A stretch of DNA of 64,000 nucleotides from Leifsonia aquatica (GTDB lineage: Bacteria > Actinomycetota > Actinomycetes > Actinomycetales > Microbacteriaceae), in contig NZ_JACHVP010000001.1 of the NCBI RefSeq assembly GCF_014190775.1, positions 992,001 to 1,056,000 on the forward strand, in the 5' to 3' direction. Under the pieces are notes generated by a model. That model was not told the origin of the DNA and made no database searches. It worked only from the letters and a program-made list of their open reading frames with translations. A program made the position numbers and the translations under genes. Of this stretch, positions 1-8,673 are shown one piece after another; within the stretch, counting starts at the first letter, position 1, and each line of letters opens with the position of its first letter.

Positions 1-347
1 AGGCCGGTTTCCTGGAGCCCGTGGCCGCGCGCACGGGGGAGAGCGGCGCGCTGGAAAAGCCCTACCGGTCGACCGGGCGCAGCTGGTGGCTGTCGGTCGG
101 CGTGGACGAGGTCGACGCGACCGAGGGCCTGGCCCCGGTGGACGCGTTCCAGCAGGAGCTGGCCGAGGCCGGGCCGGGCTCGATCGCCACCTACGCCCGC
201 TTCGCCCTGCACCTGTCGGAGGAGGATGTCGCCGAGCTGGATCGCCGCATCGTCGCCGTCATCGACGCGTTCGTCGAGACGGACGCGGAGCGTGCGCACC
301 TGCCGCTGCACGGCGGCCTCTTCGTCGTGCACCGCAGCCCGGAGTGA
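1..347 (+). CDS. C-terminal part of an ArsR-like winged-helix regulator (partial)
   Basis: The reading frame is already open at base 3 and runs to a TGA at 345-347, so this is the end of a gene that begins outside the window. The visible part starts with residues like the wing of an ArsR-type winged helix (AGFLEPV, then EKPYRSTGRSWW), followed by an acidic segment with an amphipathic helix (LSEEDVAELDRRI) and the end LHGGLFVVHRSPE. Regulators with this layout usually pair an N-terminal DNA-binding domain with a C-terminal dimerisation region. The DNA-binding domain itself is not in view, so family assignment rests on the tail alone. A GTG at base 21 could serve as a start but would give a protein with no DNA-binding domain. 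Confidence 0.6.
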   Translation, partial: AGFLEPVAARTGESGALEKPYRSTGRSWWLSVGVDEVDATEGLAPVDAFQQELAEAGPGSIATYARFALHLSEEDVAELDRRIVAVIDAFVETDAERAHLPLHGGLFVVHRSPE

Positions 348-453
348 GCCGCGGCCCAGCGCGACTGCGCCCTCCCGGAACGTCTGCGCCCCGTCGAGCA
401 CGCGCAAACGTACCGCGACACCGCACTCGCTCCGTGCGGTAACCGGGCGTATG

Positions 454-487
454 CGAAAAGCCCCGGTCGCTAGACCGGGGCTTTTCG
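454..487. terminator. Strong intrinsic terminator downstream of tRNA-His
   Basis: A perfect 15-bp stem (CGAAAAGCCCCGGTC pairing with its complement) closes on a 4-nt loop, GCTA. The flanking A and T runs make it work in both directions. It lies just 3' of tRNA-His on the minus strand. A weaker 7-bp hairpin at 420-440 may serve the plus-strand gene that ends at 347. Confidence 0.85.
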
Positions 488-492
488 TTCGG

Positions 493-566
493 GGTGAGTA
501 ACGGGGCTTGAACCCGCGACCTCCTGGACCACAACCAGGCGCTCTACCAGCTGAGCTATACCCACC
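493..566 (-). tRNA. tRNA-His (GTG)
   Basis: Read on the minus strand it folds as a cloverleaf: 7-bp acceptor GTGGGTA/TACTCAC, D arm AGCTC...GAGC, anticodon stem CCTGG/CCAGG with loop TTGTGGT (anticodon GTG), and T arm with GGTTCGAA. Base 566 supplies the extra G-1 typical of tRNA-His, which pairs with discriminator C73 at base 493. No CCA is encoded. Confidence 0.95.
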
Positions 567-614
567 ATGTCCTGCGACCGTTTCAGGTGATCCGGCCGAG
601 GCAACTCATCGATT

Positions 615-1238
615 CTAGTACATCCGCGGCGCCCATTTTTCCACCACGGCCGCGGCGACCTCCTGGGTGTGCTCCGTGGTGGGTCCCGGCTCGCCCACGA
701 AGGCTGCGGCGCGGTAGTAGTCGAGCTCGCGGATGGACTCCAGGATGTCGGCGAGCGCGCGGTGTCCGCCGTTCTTCCCGGGCGCGTTGAAGTACACGCG
801 GGGGAACCAGCGGCGGGAGAGCTCCTTGATCGAGGAGACGTCGACACTGCGGTAGTGGAGGTGGTTGTCGAGGCGCGGCATGTACTTCGCGAGGAACATG
901 CGGTCGGTGCCGATGGTGTTGCCGGCCAGTGGCGCGGTGCGCGCGCCGGGGACGAACTTCAGCACGTACTCCAGCACCTCGTACTCGGCTTCGGCCAGGC
1001 TCTTCCCGTTCGGGATCTCTTCGATGAGCCCCGAGGTGGTGTGCATGTCGCGCACGAAGTCGTTCATGTTCTCGAGCGCGGAGGCGTCCGGCTTGATGAC
1101 GATGCTGAGCCCGGGGTCGAGGACGTTCAGCTCGAAGTCGGTGATGACGACGGCGATCTCGACCAGTTCGTCGACCTCGAGGTCGAGCCCGGTCATCTCG
1201 CAGTCGATCCAGACCAGTCGATCCGAGGAGTTAGACAT
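615..1238 (-). CDS. orn: Oligoribonuclease
   Basis: A cytoplasmic 3'-5' exoribonuclease that degrades di- to penta-nucleotides (nanoRNA), including pGpG from cyclic-di-GMP turnover. The 207-residue length is standard. All DEDDh catalytic residues are visible: D12 and E14 in [11 protein letters not shown]112 in GNTIGTDR, H159 and D164 in GHRALAD. The start [17 protein letters not shown] fits the family. It lies 10 bp downstream of the SGNH hydrolase gene on the same strand, so the two are probably co-transcribed. The 3' end faces tRNA-His and its terminator. Confidence 0.97.
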   Translation of the reverse strand: MSNSSDRLVWIDCEMTGLDLEVDELVEIAVVITDFELNVLDPGLSIVIKPDASALENMNDFVRDMHTTSGLIEEIPNGKSLAEAEYEVLEYVLKFVPGARTAPLAGNTIGTDRMFLAKYMPRLDNHLHYRSVDVSSIKELSRRWFPRVYFNAPGKNGGHRALADILESIRELDYYRAAAFVGEPGPTTEHTQEVAAAVVEKWAPRMY

Positions 1239-1248
1239 GCCTTCGATC

Positions 1249-2064
1249 TTAGTGCGGCCCTCCGACGGCCCACGGCACCGGGCGCGGGACCGGGTGCTTG
1301 GGATCCATCCCGTCGCCGGCGGAGATGTGGCGGAGGCGGCGGCCGGCCCACGGGATGGCGTACACGCGCAACCAGGTGCGGAACGGGATCTCGTCCGGCG
1401 CAGGGTCGGGAGCCGCGGCCGGGGCCGATGTCGCCTCCTCGAGCGGTGCCGTCTCGGCGTAGGGGATGCCGAGGGTGTGCGCGGCGAGGCTGGCGAGCGC
1501 CCGGTGGCCGCGGGAGCTGAGGTGCACGCGGTCGGAGGCCCACATCCCGGCCTCCTGGAACTCGCGCACGCCCCACACGTCGAGGACGGTCGCCTGCTGG
1601 TCGCGGGCGATGCTCCAGATGTTGGCGTTGAAGACGGCGGCCCGCCCGCGGAACGGTTTGAGGAAGAACGCGAACTGCGGGTCGAAGAGGTTGGCGAGCA
1701 GGACGTTCGATCCTGCTGCGCGCAGTGCCCGCACCCCGGTCTCCAGCTCGGCCGCGAGCGCGTCGGGATCGGCCTTCGCGCTCATCAGGTCGTTGCCGCC
1801 GATCAGCACGGACACCAGATCGGGCCGCAGCCGGACGGCGTGCGGCACCTGGTCGGCGACGACGTCGGCGATGCGGCGTCCGCGCACGGCGAGATTGGCG
1901 AACTCGAGCGTGTGGCCGGCGAGCCGCGCGTCCCCGTCGAGGATGCCGGCCAGCCGGTCGGCCCAGCCCAGCCAGCTGCCCTGGCGTCCGGGGGCCGCGT
2001 CGCACAGCCCTTCGGTGATCGAGTCTCCGAGGGCGATGTACCGAGAGAAGCTGGACCGGCTCAC
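1249..2064 (-). CDS. SGNH/GDSL-family lipase or esterase
   Basis: A predicted serine hydrolase of 271 residues. Block I is [10 protein letters not shown] with nucleophile Ser15, block III is IGGNDLMSA (oxyanion Asn), and block V is [10 protein letters not shown] with the catalytic Asp and His. This is the complete SGNH catalytic set. The GTG at 2064 is preferred because the domain begins within ten residues of it; the frame stays open to 2172, but that extension would overlap the divergent thioredoxin gene and has composition unlike coding sequence. No signal peptide is visible, so it is probably cytoplasmic. The substrate cannot be told from sequence. It precedes orn by 10 bp on the same strand. 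Confidence 0.88.
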   Translation of the reverse strand: MSRSSFSRYIALGDSITEGLCDAAPGRQGSWLGWADRLAGILDGDARLAGHTLEFANLAVRGRRIADVVADQVPHAVRLRPDLVSVLIGGNDLMSAKADPDALAAELETGVRALRAAGSNVLLANLFDPQFAFFLKPFRGRAAVFNANIWSIARDQQATVLDVWGVREFQEAGMWASDRVHLSSRGHRALASLAAHTLGIPYAETAPLEEATSAPAAAPDPAPDEIPFRTWLRVYAIPWAGRRLRHISAGDGMDPKHPVPRPVPWAVGGPH

Positions 2065-2159
2065 GGTGCGATTCTCGGTGCCACGGATGACGCGCGGGTG
2101 ACATCTCGCCCCGGGAGACGCGATCGTCGTCGCCCGTTCGCCCGACGTACACTGACAGC

Positions 2160-2462
2160 GTGGATTCGTCACCGTCCGTTGCCCGGGACGTCACCGAGGG
2201 CATCGCACTCACCCTGTACACGTCGGCCTTCTGCGAACCGTGCATGCAGACCCGCGCCGTGCTCGCGGAGGCGGCCCGGCTCGTTCCGGCGCTGTCCGTC
2301 ACCGAGCTCGACGTGACGCGCGCCCTCGACCGCGCGGAACGCGACGGCATCCGCTCGACCCCCACCGTGATCGTCCTGGGATCGGACGGCGCCGAGGTCT
2401 TCCGCGCCGAGGGGGTGCCGACGCTGCAGCAGGTGCTCGTGGCGGCGGCGAAGGCGGTCTGA
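2160..2462 (+). CDS. Thioredoxin-like protein
   Basis: A 100-residue cytoplasmic thioredoxin-fold protein. It has a CxxC active site (FCEPC, Cys25 and Cys28) after the first strand and a cis-proline at Pro68 in STPTVIV, the two signatures of the fold. The active-site sequence CEPC differs from the CGPC of classical TrxA, so it is more likely a specialised oxidoreductase or mycoredoxin-like partner than the housekeeping thioredoxin. The start is a GTG at 2160 with no strong ribosome binding site; an N-terminal extension of about 14 residues precedes the fold. It is divergent from the SGNH hydrolase gene. Confidence 0.8.
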   Translation: MDSSPSVARDVTEGIALTLYTSAFCEPCMQTRAVLAEAARLVPALSVTELDVTRALDRAERDGIRSTPTVIVLGSDGAEVFRAEGVPTLQQVLVAAAKAV

Positions 2463-2487
2463 AGCTGCGCGAGAGCGCGTGGCACAG

Positions 2488-2541
2488 TGGTGCCCCGGCA
2501 GGAATCGAACCTGCGACCAAGAGATGAGAAGCACCACGAGA
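2488..2541 (-). repeat. First displaced copy of the tRNA-Arg 3' half
   Basis: This block repeats the 3' half of the tRNA-Arg gene at 2638-2713, including the T arm, the 3' acceptor strand and the encoded CCA. It lacks the D arm and the 5' acceptor, and one C is missing from the acceptor run. Outside the tRNA homology it shares GAAGCACCACGAGAG with the second copy, so the two displaced copies are closer to each other than to the intact gene. Confidence 0.9.
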
Positions 2542-2557
2542 GCTGTTCCGGCACTCT

Positions 2558-2611
2558 GGTGCCCCCGGCAGGAATCGAACCTGCGACCAAGAGATGAGAA
2601 GCACCACGAGA
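2558..2611 (-). repeat. Second displaced copy of the tRNA-Arg 3' half
   Basis: A second 3' half of the same tRNA, 70 bp from the first copy and 80 bp from the intact gene. It keeps the full acceptor run and CCA. The anticodon-loop region reads TTCTCATC instead of TTCTAATC, so it diverges from the real gene exactly where the identity block ends, as expected of an attachment-site core carried by an integrating element. Confidence 0.9.
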
Positions 2612-2637
2612 GGTGGTGCGGCGGAAACCTCGCACAG

Positions 2638-2713
2638 TGGTGCCCCCGGCAGGAATCGAACCTGCGACCAAGAGATTAGAAGGCTCCTGCTCTATCCGCT
2701 GAGCTACGGGGGC
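2638..2713 (-). tRNA. tRNA-Arg (TCT)
   Basis: On the minus strand: acceptor GCCCCCG/CGGGGGC, D arm GCTC...GAGC, anticodon loop CTTCTAA (anticodon TCT), T arm with GGTTCGATTCC, discriminator A and an encoded CCA at 2638-2640. The anticodon stem has one C-T mismatch next to the loop (position 31-39). The gene is followed 3' by two partial copies of its own 3' half. Confidence 0.95.
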
Positions 2714-2759
2714 GCGCCCACAAGGATACCGCAGGCCACCTCCCACCCTGGCGCGCTGC

Positions 2760-2824
2760 GAGACCTCGCGACACGCCCTCCAGCGGCCCGAAAGGTCGCG
2801 CAAAAGGGCGTGTCGTGACGTCTC
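2760..2824. repeat. Imperfect 20-bp inverted repeat
   Basis: The arms GAGACCTCGCGACACGCCCT (2760-2779) and AGGGCGTGTCGTGACGTCTC (2805-2824) pair with three mismatches around a 25-nt loop. The repeat lies between the end of the MFS gene at 2858 and tRNA-Arg, so it could end MFS transcription, but it lacks a U tract. It could also be a dispersed palindromic element; only a genome search would tell. Confidence 0.6.
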
Positions 2825-2857
2825 AGGCCCGATTGGCGCCCGCGACGCGAGCGCGCG

Positions 2858-4201
2858 TCAGAGCGTCGCGCCGCTCTTTCCCGCGCGTGTCACGATCGCG
2901 ATGACGGGGCGGCGGCCGCGGAGGCCGAAGCGGAGACGGAGGCTCGCCTGGCGGGCGATGAGCACGCCGATCACGATCGCGGCGAGGGCGGGCACGATGC
3001 CGGAGATCATCATGGCGAGGTGCGGGCCGATCGCCTCCACCAGCCAGCCCATGACCGGTCCGCCGATCGCCTGGCCACCGAGGAGCACGAGGATGTACAG
3101 CGAGATCACGCGGCCGCGGATCTGCAGGTTCGACGACATCTGCACGAGGGAGTTCGCGGCGGTGATGAAGAGCAGGTTGCCGACGCCGATGCCGACGAGC
3201 AGGACGCCGAAGGCGATCTCGCTGGGCGCGAAGCCGGCGAGGGCCTGAACGACGCCGAGCGCGGCGGCCGTGCCGACCACCATCGAGAGCCGGACGCTGG
3301 TGCGGCGCGTGGAGGCGAGCGCCCCCGCGAGTGCACCGGCGGCGACGAGAGCGTTGAAGAGACCGTAGCCCTGCGCGCCGACGTCGTAGACGTTATTGGC
3401 GTAGGCGGCCAGGAACACCGGCATGTTGAAGGCGAAGACGGCGATGATCGCGACCATGACGACGGTCCAGAAGATGACGGGCTTGCGGCGCACGTAGCGC
3501 ATCCCCTCGAGCAGCTGGCCCTTGGCGCGGGGAGCGGCGGGGGACCGGTGCAGCTGGTCGCGGCGCAGCGTGCAGAGGGCGGCGACGACGGCGAGACAGG
3601 CGCCCGCGTTGATCACGAAGGACCAGCCTCCACCGACCGCCGTGATCAGCAGGCCGGCGACGGCGGGACCGATGAGCCCGCCGAGCTGGAAGATCGACGA
3701 GTTGAGGCTGATCGCGTTGCGCAGGTACTTCGGCCCGACGAGCTCGTTGACGAACACTTGGCGCGCGGGGTTGTCGACCACGGTGACGAGTCCGAGCAGG
3801 AACGAGATGAGGTAGACGTGCCAGACCTGCACGCTCCCGGTCAGGGTGAGGACCGCGAGCGCGACGGCGAGGCCCGAGGCCGCCGACTGGGTGATGATGA
3901 GCAGGCGCTGCTTCGAGTAGCGGTCGGTCAGCACCCCGCCGTAGAGGCCGAGGACGAGCATCGGCGTGAACTGCATGAAGACGGTGATGCCGACCGCCGC
4001 GACGCTCCCGGACAGCTGGAGCACGAGCCAGTCCATCGCGATGCGCTGCATCCAGACGGCCGTGTTGGCGACGAGGTTGCTCGCGGCGAAGATGCGGTAG
4101 TTGCGGACGCGGAGCGAGACGAAGGTCTCCCTCCACGGGGGCCGCGTGCTGAGCACGGGCATGGGGCCGGTCGGCGGGGCTGCTGCTGTGGAGGTCGCCA
4201 C
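2858..4201 (-). CDS. MFS exporter (EntS/MFS_3-like)
   Basis: A 447-residue integral membrane protein with about 12 predicted transmembrane segments. The loop after segment 2 reads GGVLTDRYSKQR, a form of MFS motif A, and the opening NYRIFAASNLVANTAVWMQRIAMDW is typical of the enterobactin-exporter-like branch (sequence given in part). Such proteins export siderophores or drugs by proton antiport. The GTG at 4201 is chosen because AAGGA lies 5 nt upstream; the 29 extra in-frame residues upstream look non-coding. It is divergent from a LysR gene across 128 bp, which suggests the LysR protein controls it. The substrate is unknown. Confidence 0.85.
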   Translation of the reverse strand: MATSTAAAPPTGPMPVLSTRPPWRETFVSLRVRNYRIFAASNLVANTAVWMQRIAMDWLVLQLSGSVAAVGITVFMQFTPMLVLGLYGGVLTDRYSKQRLLIITQSAASGLAVALAVLTLTGSVQVWHVYLISFLLGLVTVVDNPARQVFVNELVGPKYLRNAISLNSSIFQLGGLIGPAVAGLLITAVGGGWSFVINAGACLAVVAALCTLRRDQLHRSPAAPRAKGQLLEGMRYVRRKPVIFWTVVMVAIIAVFAFNMPVFLAAYANNVYDVGAQGYGLFNALVAAGALAGALASTRRTSVRLSMVVGTAAALGVVQALAGFAPSEIAFGVLLVGIGVGNLLFITAANSLVQMSSNLQIRGRVISLYILVLLGGQAIGGPVMGWLVEAIGPHLAMMISGIVPALAAIVIGVLIARQASLRLRFGLRGRRPVIAIVTRAGKSGATL

Positions 4202-4274
4202 GAGATTCCTTGCGTGTGTATCGAGATGTCTGGTTCCGTATATGGGCTCCTTCGACTGTACGTCGCGGCGGGGT

Positions 4275-4289
4275 ATTGTTTGGTCCAAT
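4275..4289. promoter_or_regulatory. Candidate LysR-type operator
   Basis: ATTG-N7-CAAT forms a dyad that meets the T-N11-A rule of LysR binding sites (T4276, A4288). It sits between the divergent MFS and LysR genes, 40 bp before the LysR start. A second ATTGG lies at 4306. Assignment is by motif and position only. Confidence 0.45.
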
Positions 4290-4329
4290 CGAAGCTATAA
4301 CTCCTATTGGCTTTCCGAATGGATGGATG

Positions 4330-5184
4330 ATGTTCGATCCCGTGCTGCTCCGCACCTTCCTCGCCGTGGCCGACACGCGCAGCTTCACGCGCGCGGCGGG
4401 GCGGCTCGGCATCAGCCAGCCGACCGTCAGCCAGCACGTGCGTCGGCTGGAGGAAGCGGCCAAACGTCAGCTGGTCGCCCGCGACACCCGCGAGGTGCGG
4501 CTGACCGACAACGGCGACGCCATGGCCGGGTTCGCCCGCACGATCCTCGCGGCCCACGCGGAGGCCGACCGCTACTTCAGCGGGTCCGCGATGCGCGGCC
4601 GGCTGCGGTTCGGCGCCGCCGACGACCTGGCGATCACCACGCTGCCGCGCATCCTGCGGCACTTCCGCCAGCAGCATCCCCAGATCAACCTGGAGCTCAC
4701 CGTCGACCAGTCGGGTCCGCTGCACCGGCGCTTGAAGGCGGGGCACCTCGACCTCATCTTCATCAAGCAGAACCCCGGGACGACCGAGGGCACGGTCGTC
4801 GCGACCGACGAACTCGTCTGGATGGGCCAGGAGAAGACGGTCTTCGATCCCGACCAGCCGCTGCCGCTGATCGCCTACCAGGGCACGAGCCTCAGCCGGC
4901 AGGTCGCGATCGACGCGCTGGAGGAGGCGGGCCGCACCTGGCGGATCACGTGCAACACCCGCGAGGTCAACGGGGTGCTCGCGGCGGTGCGCGCGGGGAT
5001 CGGCGTGGCGGTGTTCCCGCGGTCCCTCATCCCGACCGATCTGGTCAAGGTCACGAACCGTTTCGCGCTGCCGGAGCTGGGACACGTGGACTTCACGCTG
5101 CTGTCGAACCCGGCCGCGGCGAGCGAGCCGATCGAGGCCCTCACGACGGCGATCCTGGCGCGCGCGGTCACCCGCGTCCCGTAG
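4330..5184 (+). CDS. LysR-family transcriptional regulator
   Basis: A 284-residue regulator. The N-terminal winged helix-turn-helix spans about residues 1-60, with the recognition helix in LGISQPTVSQHVRRLE. A periplasmic-binding-like effector domain follows from about residue 90 (GRLRFGAADDLAITTLPRIL). Two in-frame ATGs at 4327 and 4330 are both possible starts; MFDPVLLRTFLAV fits the family. It is divergent from an MFS exporter, the classic arrangement for a LysR regulator and its target. The gene ends 3 bp from the convergent antiporter gene. The effector is unknown. Confidence 0.9.
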   Translation: MFDPVLLRTFLAVADTRSFTRAAGRLGISQPTVSQHVRRLEEAAKRQLVARDTREVRLTDNGDAMAGFARTILAAHAEADRYFSGSAMRGRLRFGAADDLAITTLPRILRHFRQQHPQINLELTVDQSGPLHRRLKAGHLDLIFIKQNPGTTEGTVVATDELVWMGQEKTVFDPDQPLPLIAYQGTSLSRQVAIDALEEAGRTWRITCNTREVNGVLAAVRAGIGVAVFPRSLIPTDLVKVTNRFALPELGHVDFTLLSNPAAASEPIEALTTAILARAVTRVP

Positions 5185-5187
5185 CGG

Positions 5188-6405
5188 TCAGCCGACGACC
5201 GGGACGTGATCCGGGTCGGCCGGCCGCTCGCCCCCGTCGGAGGAGCGCTTGCGGAGCACGAGCGCGACCAGCGGGAAAATCAGCACCGAGAGCATCCCGG
5301 CGCCGACGAGCGCAGTCGCCGTACCCGGTTCCAGCTCGCCCGCGGAGACGCCGATCCCCGTGACGGCGACGATGATCGGGAGGCCGGTGGCGCTGAAGAG
5401 CGTGATGGACGCGCGATCGGCGAACGTCGATCCGGGCGGCGCGGCGAGCGAGCCGGGCAGCCCCCGGACCACCAGCAGCAGCACGAGGAAGATCGGCAGC
5501 AGGAGCAGCGCGTGCGGGTCGGAGACGAGCGCGCGCAGGTCGAAGGTGATGCCCGTCGTGATGAAGAACACGGGCACGAGCACGCCGAACGCCACGGCCT
5601 CGAGCTTGCCCTCGATCTGGTGGGCGTCCTCCTCGTCGCCCCCGGAGAGCAGGACGCGGCAGATGACGCCGGCCGCGAAGGCGCCGAGCAGCATGTCGAG
5701 ACCGAGCGCGAGACTGAGGCCGACGAGCGCGGCGATCACCAGCACGACGAAGCGCACCGCGAACTGACCACTCGTGTGCAGCGTCGCGCGCACCAGCCGA
5801 TGGAAACCGCGATGCGCGCCGCGGGACGCGAACCAGACGGCGGCCCCGGCGACGACCGCGAACCCGATGAGCACGAGGGCGGCGGCGAGCGGTTTGCGGC
5901 CGCTCAGGAACAGGGAGATCGCCAGCAGCGGCCCGAACTCTCCGACCGCGCCCACCGCGGTGACGGCGCGCCCGAACGGTGTGCGCAGCTCGCCCGCATC
6001 CCGGAGCACCGGCATCAGTGTGCCGAGGGCGGTCGACGTGAGCGCGATGCCCACGTACACGGCGGTGACGAACGACGGCGACAGGAGGACGGCGATGAGG
6101 ACGCCCGCCACCAGCGAGATCAGCCAGCCCAGTGACGCGCGCCGCAACGGCCGGCCCGCGATGGCGGGGAAGTCGATCTCGTTGCCCGCCATGAAGAAGA
6201 GGAACGCGAGCCCGAAGTTCGAGACGGCGTGCAGCGCGTCGCTCGCGGGCACCCAGCCCAGCACGCTCGGCCCGACCAGCAGCCCCAGCACGATCTCGAA
6301 CACGACGAGGGGGATGGCCGCCACCCGCCCGACCAGCCGCGCCAGGATCGGCGCCGCCACCGCGAGCAGCGGGACGATCACGACGGTGGCGATGTCGGGG
6401 GACAT
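5188..6405 (-). CDS. CPA2-type cation/proton antiporter
   Basis: A 405-residue membrane protein with 12 or more predicted helices, matching the Na+/H+ exchanger domain of the monovalent cation:proton antiporter-2 family. Visible family features are [16 protein letters not shown] in helix 3-4, [16 protein letters not shown] and the conserved stretch LGAFAAGVI. No C-terminal RCK or TrkA-N domain is present, so regulation by nucleotides is unlikely. The ATG at 6405 starts directly before the first helix ([16 protein letters not shown]); an upstream in-frame ATG would add 33 residues of unlikely sequence running into the divergent nadE promoter. The ion (Na+ or K+) is not determinable here. Confidence 0.85.
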   Translation of the reverse strand: MSPDIATVVIVPLLAVAAPILARLVGRVAAIPLVVFEIVLGLLVGPSVLGWVPASDALHAVSNFGLAFLFFMAGNEIDFPAIAGRPLRRASLGWLISLVAGVLIAVLLSPSFVTAVYVGIALTSTALGTLMPVLRDAGELRTPFGRAVTAVGAVGEFGPLLAISLFLSGRKPLAAALVLIGFAVVAGAAVWFASRGAHRGFHRLVRATLHTSGQFAVRFVVLVIAALVGLSLALGLDMLLGAFAAGVICRVLLSGGDEEDAHQIEGKLEAVAFGVLVPVFFITTGITFDLRALVSDPHALLLLPIFLVLLLVVRGLPGSLAAPPGSTFADRASITLFSATGLPIIVAVTGIGVSAGELEPGTATALVGAGMLSVLIFPLVALVLRKRSSDGGERPADPDHVPVVG

Positions 6406-6485
6406 GCGCTGATGGTATCCGCAGCCTCTCGCGATCTGGAAGGCCCGTTCACACGGCCGAAACGAGCCGGGGATATCGTTGGCAC

Positions 6486-7328
6486 ATGCGCGAACTGCAG
6501 GCACGGATCATCGACGAACTGAACGTCAGCCCCACCATCGACGCGGCCGCCGAGGTCGAGAAGCGGGTCGACTTCCTCGTCCGCTATCTCACGGCGACGG
6601 GCGCCTCCGGCTTCGTCCTCGGCATCAGCGGCGGCCAGGACTCCTCGCTCGCGGGGCGGCTCTGCCAGCTCGCGGTCGAGCGCCTCGCCGAGCGCGGCGT
6701 CGAGGCGGAGTTCATCGCCGTGCGCCTGCCCTACGCGGTGCAGCACGACGAGGACGACGCGCAGCTCGCGCTCTCGTTCATCCGGCCGCAGCGCACGGTG
6801 ACGTTCAACATCCAGCGCGGCACGGACGGCGTGCAGGACGAGTACGCGGACGCCGTCGGCGATGCGATGACGGATTTCACGAAGGGGAACGTGAAGGCGC
6901 GGCTGCGCATGGTCGCGCAGTACGCGATCGCGGGCCAGCGCCGCCTGCTCGTGGTCGGCACCGACCACGCGGCGGAGGCGGTGACCGGCTTCTTCACGAA
7001 GTACGGCGACGGCGGGACCGATGTGCTTCCGCTGACGGGCCTGACCAAGCGGCAGGGCAAGGCGCTCCTGCAGCAGCTGGACGCCCCGGCGCGCCTGTAC
7101 GAGAAAGCGCCGACGGCGGACCTCCTGGACCACAACCCGGGCCAGACCGACGAGGACAACCTCGGCCTCAGCTACGCGATCATCGACGACTTCCTGGAGG
7201 GGCGGGAGGTCCCGGAGGAGAACGCGGCGGCCATCGAAGCCCGGTACCTGGCGACGGAGCACAAGCGGCGCGTCCCGGCCAGCATGTTCGACTCCTGGTG
7301 GCAGGAGCGCGGCGACTACTCCGAGTGA
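6486..7328 (+). CDS. nadE: Ammonia-dependent NAD+ synthetase
   Basis: Catalyses the last step of NAD+ synthesis: deamido-NAD+ (NaAD) plus ammonia and ATP gives NAD+. The 280-residue length matches the short, E. coli-type enzyme without a glutaminase domain. The PP-loop SGGQDSS lies at residues 48-54, and the NaAD/ATP-site segments [18 protein letters not shown] and [10 protein letters not shown] are intact. The gene is alone, divergent from the antiporter across 80 bp and followed by a strong terminator at 7357. Confidence 0.96.
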   Translation: MRELQARIIDELNVSPTIDAAAEVEKRVDFLVRYLTATGASGFVLGISGGQDSSLAGRLCQLAVERLAERGVEAEFIAVRLPYAVQHDEDDAQLALSFIRPQRTVTFNIQRGTDGVQDEYADAVGDAMTDFTKGNVKARLRMVAQYAIAGQRRLLVVGTDHAAEAVTGFFTKYGDGGTDVLPLTGLTKRQGKALLQQLDAPARLYEKAPTADLLDHNPGQTDEDNLGLSYAIIDDFLEGREVPEENAAAIEARYLATEHKRRVPASMFDSWWQERGDYSE

Positions 7329-7356
7329 GGTCGACCCGCGGCGCCGCCGTGGAACG

Positions 7357-7395
7357 CGAGAGGGGGCGCCGGCACGAAGCCGGCGCCCCCTCTCG
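7357..7395. terminator. Bidirectional intrinsic terminator
   Basis: A perfect 16-bp GC-rich stem (CGAGAGGGGGCGCCGG) around a 7-nt loop, CACGAAG. It lies between the convergent nadE and membrane-protein genes and can serve both. Confidence 0.85.
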
Positions 7396-7422
7396 TTCGG
7401 GTGGTGACGCGTCGAGGCGTGA

Positions 7423-8112
7423 TCAGACGGGCTGACCGAGGCGCGAGGTCGGGGCGGTGTCGTTGCCCTCGCCGGTGTCGACCGGCGTCGTCAGCGCGCT
7501 GAGCGGGCCGCTGTCGGCCGTCGTCTGCTCCGACGCGGCAGGCGCCGCATACTGCTCGTGGTGCTGCTGGGCGACCCACGCATCCTGCTGCTGCAGGACG
7601 CTGCGCTCGCCATCGGTGTTTTCGAAGCGCCAGCGCTCGAGGTCGTTCTGGAAGATCTTGCGTGCGCGGCCCGGCTTGTTCTGCCACTCGATGAGCCGGT
7701 CGCGGAACTCCGCGATGGCCGGGTCGAGCTGGTAGCCGAACGTCGCGGAGGCGCGCTTCATCTCCGCGAGCTGGTGGCCGGCCCAGTTGGCCGCGACGCC
7801 CGAGCCCTTGATGGGCAGGAGGCGCACGAGGATGTCGGCCTGGCCGACCGCGCGGTCGGAGAGGATCTGCTCGGCGGGGGTGAGGGAGTTCCAGACGGAG
7901 GCCTCGGTCGCGGCGTCGACGAGCGCGGCGATCGCGGACGCCTTCTGCTGCCGGTCGGTGCGCGAGAGGAGACCCTTGAGGGCTCCGCGGGCGATCCAGG
8001 CGGCGAGCAGGCCGGACACGATGACGGCGACCGCGAGGACGGCGCCGTAGAAGATGACCGGCCGGGTGGCCGGTGCGAAGAACCAATCGACGAAGTCATT
8101 CCACCAGTGCAT
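7423..8112 (-). CDS. Membrane-anchored protein of unknown function
   Basis: A 229-residue protein. Residues 1-15 are aromatic (MHWWNDFVDWFFAP), a single transmembrane helix follows at about 18-40 (VIFYGAVLAVAVIVSGLLAA), then a mostly helical soluble region to about residue 185 and a low-complexity Ala/Thr/Gln tail. RGALKGLLSR after the helix suggests the soluble part is cytoplasmic. The ATG at 8112 directly precedes the anchor; the longer frame to 8316 would overlap the SSB-like gene. I do not recognise a domain; proteins like this are annotated only as hypothetical in related actinobacteria. It is divergent from the SSB-like gene. Confidence 0.75.
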   Translation of the reverse strand: MHWWNDFVDWFFAPATRPVIFYGAVLAVAVIVSGLLAAWIARGALKGLLSRTDRQQKASAIAALVDAATEASVWNSLTPAEQILSDRAVGQADILVRLLPIKGSGVAANWAGHQLAEMKRASATFGYQLDPAIAEFRDRLIEWQNKPGRARKIFQNDLERWRFENTDGERSVLQQQDAWVAQQHHEQYAAPAASEQTTADSGPLSALTTPVDTGEGNDTAPTSRLGQPV

Positions 8113-8306
8113 GCGCCGATGGTAACCGCGGGTGGGAGCTGTGGAGCGCAGCCGCCGCGCTGTGTCGCGCATCCGCGTGCGGCTCTCCACAGGACGTTCT
8201 GCCCGCGGGTTCTCCACGGATACCGACGTGAGGGTCGTCGGGGATGGGGGCCGCGCCAGGCTGGGACCACGCCCGGCACCGGTCGGACGGCAGGAGGGAT
8301 GGATGG

Positions 8307-8663
8307 ATGGACGCATCGTTCACGGTCCGGGGCGTGGTCGCCTCGCGGCCTCGTCACCTGGTCACCGCGGAGGGGCTGGCGGTCACCACCTTCCGCCTGC
8401 TGTCCGCCGCGGCGTCGCGCGACGGCAGCTGGTTCACGGTGAGTGCGCTCCGTCGGCTCGCGGTCGCGGCGGCCGGCTCGCTGGAGGCCGGCGACCCCGT
8501 GCTGGTCGTCGGGCGATTGGTCATCCGCGAGTGGGCGGGGGAGCAGCCTGGTGTCACGGCGGAGGTGGAGGCGATGGCGATCGGCCACGACCTCGCCGGA
8601 GGCCGGTCGGCATTCGTGCGTGCGCGGGTGTCTCCCGACGCATCTCCAGCGAAGGATCGATAA
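8307..8663 (+). CDS. Short single-stranded DNA-binding-like (OB-fold) protein
   Basis: A 118-residue protein resembling the OB-fold of bacterial SSB: FTVRGVVASRPRHLVTAEGLAVTTFRL matches strands 1-2 (part shown), WFTVSALRRLA matches strand 3, GDPVLVVGRLVIREW matches strand 4, and EAMAIGHDLAGG the last strand. The loop between strands 2 and 3, normally longer, is cut to about eight residues, and there is no acidic C-terminal tip (usual DDxPF), so partner recruitment by the canonical tail is unlikely. The ATG at 8307 is preferred among three overlapping ATGs because AGGAGG lies 9 nt upstream. It is probably a paralog, not the housekeeping SSB. Confidence 0.75.
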   Translation: MDASFTVRGVVASRPRHLVTAEGLAVTTFRLLSAAASRDGSWFTVSALRRLAVAAAGSLEAGDPVLVVGRLVIREWAGEQPGVTAEVEAMAIGHDLAGGRSAFVRARVSPDASPAKDR

Positions 8664-8673
8664 CGTGTACCCC

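Noticed and set aside
2479-2679. An open frame encoding repeats of CPRQESNLRPRD-type sequence
   Set aside because: This is the well-known false protein produced by reading tRNA genes antisense; it lies on the tRNA-Arg gene and its 3' copies.
8139-8192. Inverted repeat CTGTGGAG / CTCCACAG upstream of the SSB-like gene
   Set aside because: The arms are only 8 bp and 38 bp apart; short dyads of this kind are frequent in GC-rich intergenic DNA.
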